A DNA stretch of 64,000 bases, from positions 12,110,944 to 12,174,943 of the forward strand of contig OY741287.1 in NCBI GenBank assembly GCA_963514095.1, given 5' to 3'. The stretch is from Eutrigla gurnardus. Its lineage: Eukaryota > Chordata > Actinopteri > Perciformes > Triglidae. The notes beneath the pieces were generated by a model. It saw nothing but the letters and a program-made list of their open reading frames with translations. It was not told the origin of the DNA and made no database searches. Positions 13,445 through 21,036 of the stretch are shown piece by piece; the first letter of the stretch is position 1, and each line of letters starts with the position of its first letter. Both the position numbers and the translations under genes were made by a program.

Positions 13445-16400
13445 GGTGTGTCCTGCCAGGTGAAGCTCAGCAGTTTATGGAGGGTCTGAAGCTTCCAGAA
13501 ACCAGCCCACTTCTCTACATTCTAGGACGTCATTGTCCTGGAGAACTTTACAGTTCAGTCCAGTGGAAACCACTGACTGTCACTGGGACAGAGGAAGGAA
13601 CATACTGGGAACACTGCTGTCATAGATGATGTCATAGATGATGCCACTGAGGGGCTTACCTGAGCAGATGAGATTCAGGATGGAGGGAGAGGAGAATGAT
13701 GTTGCACACTCCCTCAGAGTGGATCCAGAATGAACACAGTCAGACCTGATCCACCACACAGGTCTGTCTGAGGACTCCTCTCTCCATCCTACAGAAACAG
13801 CAGAGCCACACTCCAGCTCTCTACAGATAACAGCTGCTTCCTTCAGGGTCCAGCCAATGTCAAACACTGGTCTCCAGTCTCCCTGTCTCACCTCCAGTGT
13901 TCCAGCACAGCGACTGGCTCCTCCCACCAACCTGACATCATCAGGCTCTGAACAGAAAGAAGAGAGTCGTCAGTCAAAGAGCAAAGTGAGTTTGATGAGA
14001 ACAGAAATGAACCAGATCAAAGCTGCAGCTCCTCTTCTACCTGAGCAGGTGAGTCCAACAGCTTTGCCAGGTGAGCAGGTGTTTCTATCTGAGCCTGAGC
14101 TTCTACAGTCCAGGAGAGCAGACTCATGGCCTCCACACTGGAACTCTTTGGTCCACGTTGGAGCCCCCACGTCTCCATAGAGCGCCCCCTGGAGGACTGA
14201 AGGAGCCCCACAGCCAAGCTCCCTACAGACCACCTCTGCATCCTGCTGGTCAAAGTCAGCTTCACACACTGAGGACCACCACTGGTTGGACTGGTTGAAC
14301 TTCACCTCCAGTCTGCCTGAGCACAGACTAGTCCCATTCAGCAGCCTGACAGAGTCTGGAGAGATGATAGAAGATCAAATAGAGAGAGAGAAAAGACACC
14401 AGACACCAGAGAAAAAGATGTCATGAAACTATTCAGTGATTCAAACTGGACTCAAAACAATTCCACCATCAGTTCATCATGAACACCAGAACACATGGTT
14501 ACAACACCACAGCCTGCAGCCATGTTCCATCACATTCCCGTGTACTCGTGGCTTAAGGGTGAAGCTGATGTGGTCTCTGTCCCACTGTGACACCGAGGTC
14601 CACAAGCAGACAACACAACACTTCACTAACTGTGGATGCTCCACGGAATAAGGCAGGGAGACACCAACTGTGCCACGTTAACACCATATCAGCCGTGTGA
14701 CAAAGAAATGTGTTGCACTCTCTTCACACAGCACTGCTGTTGCAGAATAGTGGGGACGTCCATGTCCTCCCTCATGGTCCTCATGCAGCCGCTAACCTGT
14801 GATGATCACATTAGAGCTGCACAGTTTGATGTGTGCATAAAAGCACCAGATGGTCAACGCTTCATCGGCCATCGAGCTCATTTAACACTGAATGAGTCAG
14901 GGAGGATTCAGATCCATCTGGCAGATAGAAACAGATGAAAGGGCACGGAGAATCCCAGGATGCTGCTGCAAACATGTCTGCCACTGTCATCCCTCTGAGG
15001 AGAGCCTTGGATGAGGACATGACATGAAAAACCCCCATTAACATGAACAAATCAATTCTAAAATGGACTGGAAGCCAGTGAAATGACCTGAGCACAGCTG
15101 TTATATGGTCCTACTTCCTGTTTGTAGTTCTCTACTGAAAGGAGTTTGGTAAGACTTTAGATGGAAATGAGGGACGAGAGATGAAAGGTCACATTTACCC
15201 TCCGTTCAACAAGATGGACCCTCAAAACAGGAAGTGATGTCACAGGTCTGACAGACAGACAGACAGACAGACAGGTGTGTCCTGCCAGGTGGAGCTCAGC
15301 AGTCTATGGAGTAGGGGTGGGGAAAAAATCAATACTAAGATGCATCTGTCAGACCTGGACTAGAAGGAGGACTCAGGCGCAGAGTGAGGACAGTAGATCC
15401 AAGCTTTTATTAACAGGTTCACACGAATTCCAATAAACGAGTGACAACACAATGGCTATGAAAATTCACTAGGTTCCTAACCTTAGGAAAAGGGGAGAGA
15501 GAGGGAAGGGAAAAGGGAAGGGGAGCGGGGATAGGGAAGGTGGCGGACGTACAAACACGACAAAGGAAAACGCTCCGCAGGGGAGGATACAAAACAAAAG
15601 GCTAACTAAATGTCTACTCTAACAGGGACTAAATTATAAACTTTAACAAACGAAAGACGCTCCAAAAGGGAGGACACAAGACTACTACAGGAATATCAAA
15701 TATCGAAAAATAGGAACAACACGAGAACACAAAACGCTCCAACAAGGGAGGAAAAAAAACGAAGCACTGAAAGGCTGAAAACAGAAAACGCTCCTAAACG
15801 AGGAGGACAAAACTATTACGAGAATATATCTATGAACTAGGAACTGAAAACTTTAACAAAACACAAAATCACTCGTCTCGAGGAATACCTGAAACACTGA
15901 ACAAAGAAGACTTGGACGCGATCGAGAGCTGTGGTCATGGGCTAGATTCAGACGTGGGATGAAATACTCTGGCAACGAGACAGGGGAAGACACAGACTAT
16001 ATAGACATCAGGGAGGGGAGCACAGGTGACAACAATCAGGGATTAGGGATGACGTCAGACCGGAGACACATGAGGAAGGGCAAGTGACCTGAAACGAGAG
16101 GAGAGTTACTTTTCAAAATAAAACATAAAATTCACAAGACAGAAAACCCAAGACAGGACACCCATCACCGCTGTGTGACAGCATCGTGATGCGGACGATT
16201 CGGAATCGATTCACAATTGTCAAAAATTGATTATTTTTATTCCGTATTGTTTACGGAACACAAAAGGTGGAACTCTGAAATGCAGCGCCCGGACAGTCTG
16301 TGGCGTTACACATAACAGAGACACGGCTGAGAGAGAAATCCCACCGGCACCCGCCGCATTTACACTGATACTGTTCATCATTCATGGCTGAAACAAACAC

Positions 16401-19400
16401 TATTACTGCTTTGTACATGTTGTGAAGTCCCAGACACACCAGGAAACTAAACGGCGTCCTGTCTGAGTTTCTACCTTTACCCAGAGGGGGATCGGTGAGT
16501 CTCATAGAGCTGCATTCACAGCAGCGGTCGCTGTCAAAAAACCACGTTGTGATTTATTTACCATTTAAAGAGAGTATGCCGAAGTAATGACGATTAGTAA
16601 AAAGTCTGAAGTCATGGTTTATTAAGTCTGTCCGTTAAGACGATACAAAATAACTTTACAAATAACTGTTTTGCATTCTGCTCGCTCAGAGCTAAGCTAG
16701 GCTAACACCGTAGCTGCTACGTTAAGACTGAACATAACGTCGTCTTGGCATAAATACGGCAGAGACCTTGTTGTTGTTGGGTCTCTGTATGAGACGTAAG
16801 ATACTATCCCACGGGAGACCACAGACCGCTACGCTGTGATGTGTTGAAATGCAGCTGCATTGATTATTGCATTGAAAGCTTTTTATTTGTATATCGGCTA
16901 CAGTTCACTGTTTTCTCTCAGGGATAAGCTCATCGCCTGTAACAGGAGGACTTTGTGTTCATAGGAAGTCATTCTACTTGTGACAAAGAAAAGCCTTTTC
17001 TTTCATAAAAAATGAGAGAAGGTAATTAACCTGTTGATTTTCTTTAATAATTATCACAAAAGAAGGAAGTGACGAGCAAACTCTGAGTAGCAAAGTCAGA
17101 TTTAATTTGTTTTTTTTTAATCATGCATGAAAATGTACACAAAAAAAATTGTTGTATCAAGATGCATCTATAATCGGTTTATAATCAAATCGTGAGGTGC
17201 CAAGAGATTCCCACCCCTAATATGGAGGGTCTGAAGCTTCCAGAAACCAGCCCACTTCTCTACTTTCTAGGACGTCATTGTCCTGGAGAACTTTACAGTT
17301 CAGTCCAGTGGAAACCACTGACTGTCACTGGGACAGAGGAAGGAACATACTGGGAACCTTGCTGTCATAGATGATGTCATAGATGATGTCACTGAGGGGC
17401 TTACCTGAGCAGGTGAGATTCAGGATGGAGGAAGAGGAGAATGATGTTGCACACTCCCTCAGAGTGGATCCAGAATGAACACAGTCAGACCTGATCCTCC
17501 ACACAGGTCTTCTTGAGGACTCCTCTCTCCCTCCTACAGAAACAGCAGAGCCACAGTCCAGCTCTCTACAGACAACAGCTGCTTCCTTCAGGGTCCAGCC
17601 ATAGTCAACCACTGGTCTCCAGTCTCCCTGATGTCTCACCTCCAGTGTTCCAGCACAGCGACTGGCTCCTCCCACCAACCTGACAGGCTCTGAACAGAAA
17701 GAAGAGAGTCGTCAGTCAAAGAGCAAAGTGAGTTTGATGAGAACAGAAATGAACCAGATCAAAGCTGCAGCTCCTCTTCTACCTGAGCAGGTGAGTCCAA
17801 CAGCTTTGCCAGGTGAGCAGGTGTTTCTATCTGAGCCTGAGCTTCTACAGTCCAGGAGAGCAGACTCATGGCCTCCACACTGGAACTCTTTGGTCCACGT
17901 TGGAGCCCCCACGTCTCCATAGAGCGCCCCCTGGAGGACTGAAGGAGCCCCACAGCCAAGCTCCCTACAGACCACCTCTGCATCCTGCTGGTCAAAGTCA
18001 GCTTCACACACTGAGGACCACCACTGGTTGGACTGGTTGGACTTCACCTCCAGTCTGCCTGAGCACAGACTAGTCCCATTCAGCAGCCTGACAGAGTCTG
18101 GAGAGATGATAGAAGATCAAATAGAGAGAGAGAAAAGACACCAGACACCAGAGAAAAAGATGTCATGAAACTATTCAGTGATTCAAACTGGACTCAAAAC
18201 AATTCCACCATCAGTTCATCATTTACAGTTTTTCTCAATTGCTTTGCCACAATTCTCAAAAGATAATGAATATTTTCTAAACAACATGTGTAAACCTCCA
18301 AACCACTGGCCACTGCTTCACAACAGATCATCATTTCTCATTCTTTTAAATAATTTGCAAATATTTTAGCACATATATGCAAATGAGTACAATTATCTAC
18401 TATTTGCACAATTAATGATTGAACATATCTTGCTGATCAAAACTGATTATGTTGCTTCTCAGTTGAATAGTTGTTCTCTTCAAAACATGTATGAATTCTT
18501 TCATGGTGTGAGTCATCACATGTACAATAGTCCGTTTAACTGTCTAAATGTGTCAGCATATATACTAGGGGTGTCAACGTTTAATGCTAATGCTAATGCT
18601 AATCCCATGAAATCAAAGCCATTGTAAGTGGTTGCGCATGGATCCCGTGCTGTTACTATAAGCCAACTTTGCCTGGCATGAATTACACTCAACTGTTGTA
18701 CATATAATACTACACACACAGGGCTTGATGTTGTTTTGAAGGAGCGCCGTCTGCATATATTTCTAGTCAACACTCGACCTGCATCAGCGCATGTGAATAC
18801 GAGCGGATCTGTGCGAGCAGGCAGCGCGAGCGCAGCGGATTTTGGACGGAGACACACAGCCGCATTTTGATTATAAAGTACCGGTCCGGTCCGGTTCCGC
18901 TCACACCACGAGTCTGAAGAGTGCAACAGCTTATCCAAATACAGTGTCAACTTTCAAAGTTTTCGTACTTTACTTGAGTATTAGATTTCTTTGGTACTTA
19001 TTACTCTTACTTGAATACATTTCCAAGACAAATACTTTTACTTTTCAAGGGCGTAGAATTGGGTAGTGACGCTAGGGACACGTCCCTACCAATATTCAGC
19101 CGCTACTGTGTAGTCACTATCAATACAACCGCTGTCCGTAGTGTTTAGTCAATGATTATGGCACACAAAGGGTTAAGTCGGTCTCTGCTAGAAGTCCCGC
19201 CTCTAACCTAAATACCGCTCCCTGATTGGCTGCCGGTTTCTCGCTAACTTACATGTGATTGGCTGTCCCCACTGTCACTCCTTCTGCTTGTTAAAACTAC
19301 CTGCAACCTGCTAGTTGGACCGGACGAGAGGCAGTGCATGTTATCTGCAGGTTGTCAACATGTTCGGCATTTGTTCTTCCTGGGTCACGTCAGCTAGATG

Positions 19401-20956
19401 GATTTTAATATCAGTGGTGTCATTTACATTTGTGTTTGTGTCTGTTTGCGTGCGTGTACGTGTGTACGTGTGTGTACGTGTGTACGTGCGTGTGTGTATG
19501 TGTGCTGTACAGGATTTGAAGGATGTCAAAGAAAAGAAAAGTGGAGATAAGAGACTTCTTTAGGAGTCAAAGTGTAAGTTATTTCAAGGGTGTATAGGTA
19601 GAGGCTCAACAATACAGATATTGAATAAAAGAGAATATTTAATGCCAAAGAGATACACTTTTTAAAAGTTATTTTTTCATTCTTATTTTCATGTATTTGT
19701 GTAGAAGAGAGCAACGGTTTAAAAACACAAATAAAGAAAATTTGTGGTGGAAATACAATAAAACCTCAGAGATGATCATGTGATTTTATAATTATCAAAT
19801 ATAATTAATTCATATTAAGTAAGCTTAATATTTAGTAAAAGCCTTTTTTGCTCAGGCAATAACTGTACCATCAAGCTCTATGATCATTGTATCCCTAATG
19901 TATCTGTTCATGTCATGCATCAACACATTGTGTAAGGTGACAGACTGCAGAGAGGCTGGAGGAGGTAAGGAGAGGCTGGAGGAGGAGGAGAAGGAGAGGC
20001 TGGAGGAGATGGAGGAAGAGACTTGAGAATACTGATCTGACAGAAATCTGCCAGCAGTTCATTTCTGTTACAGACCGGCGTGGGCATGTTTGGCTCTTTC
20101 AAATAGAAACAACCAGTGGACACTAATCTGCTTGTATTTAAGTATTAGTGACAAACACATTTACATTTCATTTATATTTATTTACAATGTTGTATTGTAT
20201 TTATGTATTTCCAATGTTGTTGATGGACAGTAGGCTATGTTAATTGACAGTATGATGCACAGTAGCACTACAGCCCTGAAGCCCTGCACTAAAGAGTAAA
20301 GATGAGAACTCTTTGAAGTTGCCTACTTGTCTTTCATTAGTTGCTTTAACCTATAACATCTTCATGAAGTGAAATTATGATTGCTCGAGTTAATTTCTAG
20401 AAAGGCTGAAAAGTACTCGTTACTTTCAGGTCTGCTCTTTTTTTTTTTCTTTCTTTTTGTTTTAAATACTATTGAACACAAGCTGTGTTTGTCAAAGAAG
20501 GAAACCTATCACAGTGCACGCTCTCCACTGGGATCTACGTAAAAGCAGAAATACGTAATCCCTCCCCATAAGGATACCGCCAAAGTAGCCACGCTCTCCA
20601 CTGTGTTTGTCAACACAAAACCGCGACAATGGCTGAGTCTCAGACTGAGTGTGATAATGATCCGGAGGAACTTTCAGAACATCCTTGGCCTTATCTGGAC
20701 TCCATGTTTGAGTTTTACAGAGTAAAAAACATGGACACAGACAAACAGTCATATATTTTCCAATGTGTATTGTGTTTGCCGAAGGAAAACTACATCTCTG
20801 CTTTCAACAACTCCACGTCCAACTTAAAGAAACACGTTGACGTAAGTTAACCAGACTTTCACCGTGTGTTTCTCCTATTTGTCTCGGTCAATGTCATCGT
20901 GTTGTGAGAATGTGAGTGTGTGTTGATCACAAAAACTACATTTTGTAGGAAGTGGC

Positions 20957-21036
<80 letters not shown>

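Larger units (their letters stand above)
13373..15223. repeat. Tandem duplication copy 2 (uninterrupted, about 1.85 kb)
   Basis: It contains the exon pair 13660-13947 and 14041-14355 and the empty site for the LINE at 14969-14973. Very few substitutions separate it from copy 1 outside the six-cysteine exon. Confidence 0.88.
15224..18221. repeat. Tandem duplication copy 3 (partial, with nested insertions)
   Basis: It starts like the other copies (CAAAACAGGAAGTGATGTCACAG), has a shorter GACA run and is interrupted by a hAT element at 15312-17219. It carries the exon pair 17405-17689 and 17783-18097 and loses homology after the TTCATCAT at about 18221. Confidence 0.85.

Noticed and set aside
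13401..13445. GACA arrays as a possible CRISPR-like or regulatory array
   Set aside because: Plain tetranucleotide microsatellite, in a vertebrate genome.
19315..19563. 82-codon valine/arginine-rich frame
   Set aside because: It runs through a GT-rich simple repeat. The real feature here is the short MSKKRK exon in another frame.
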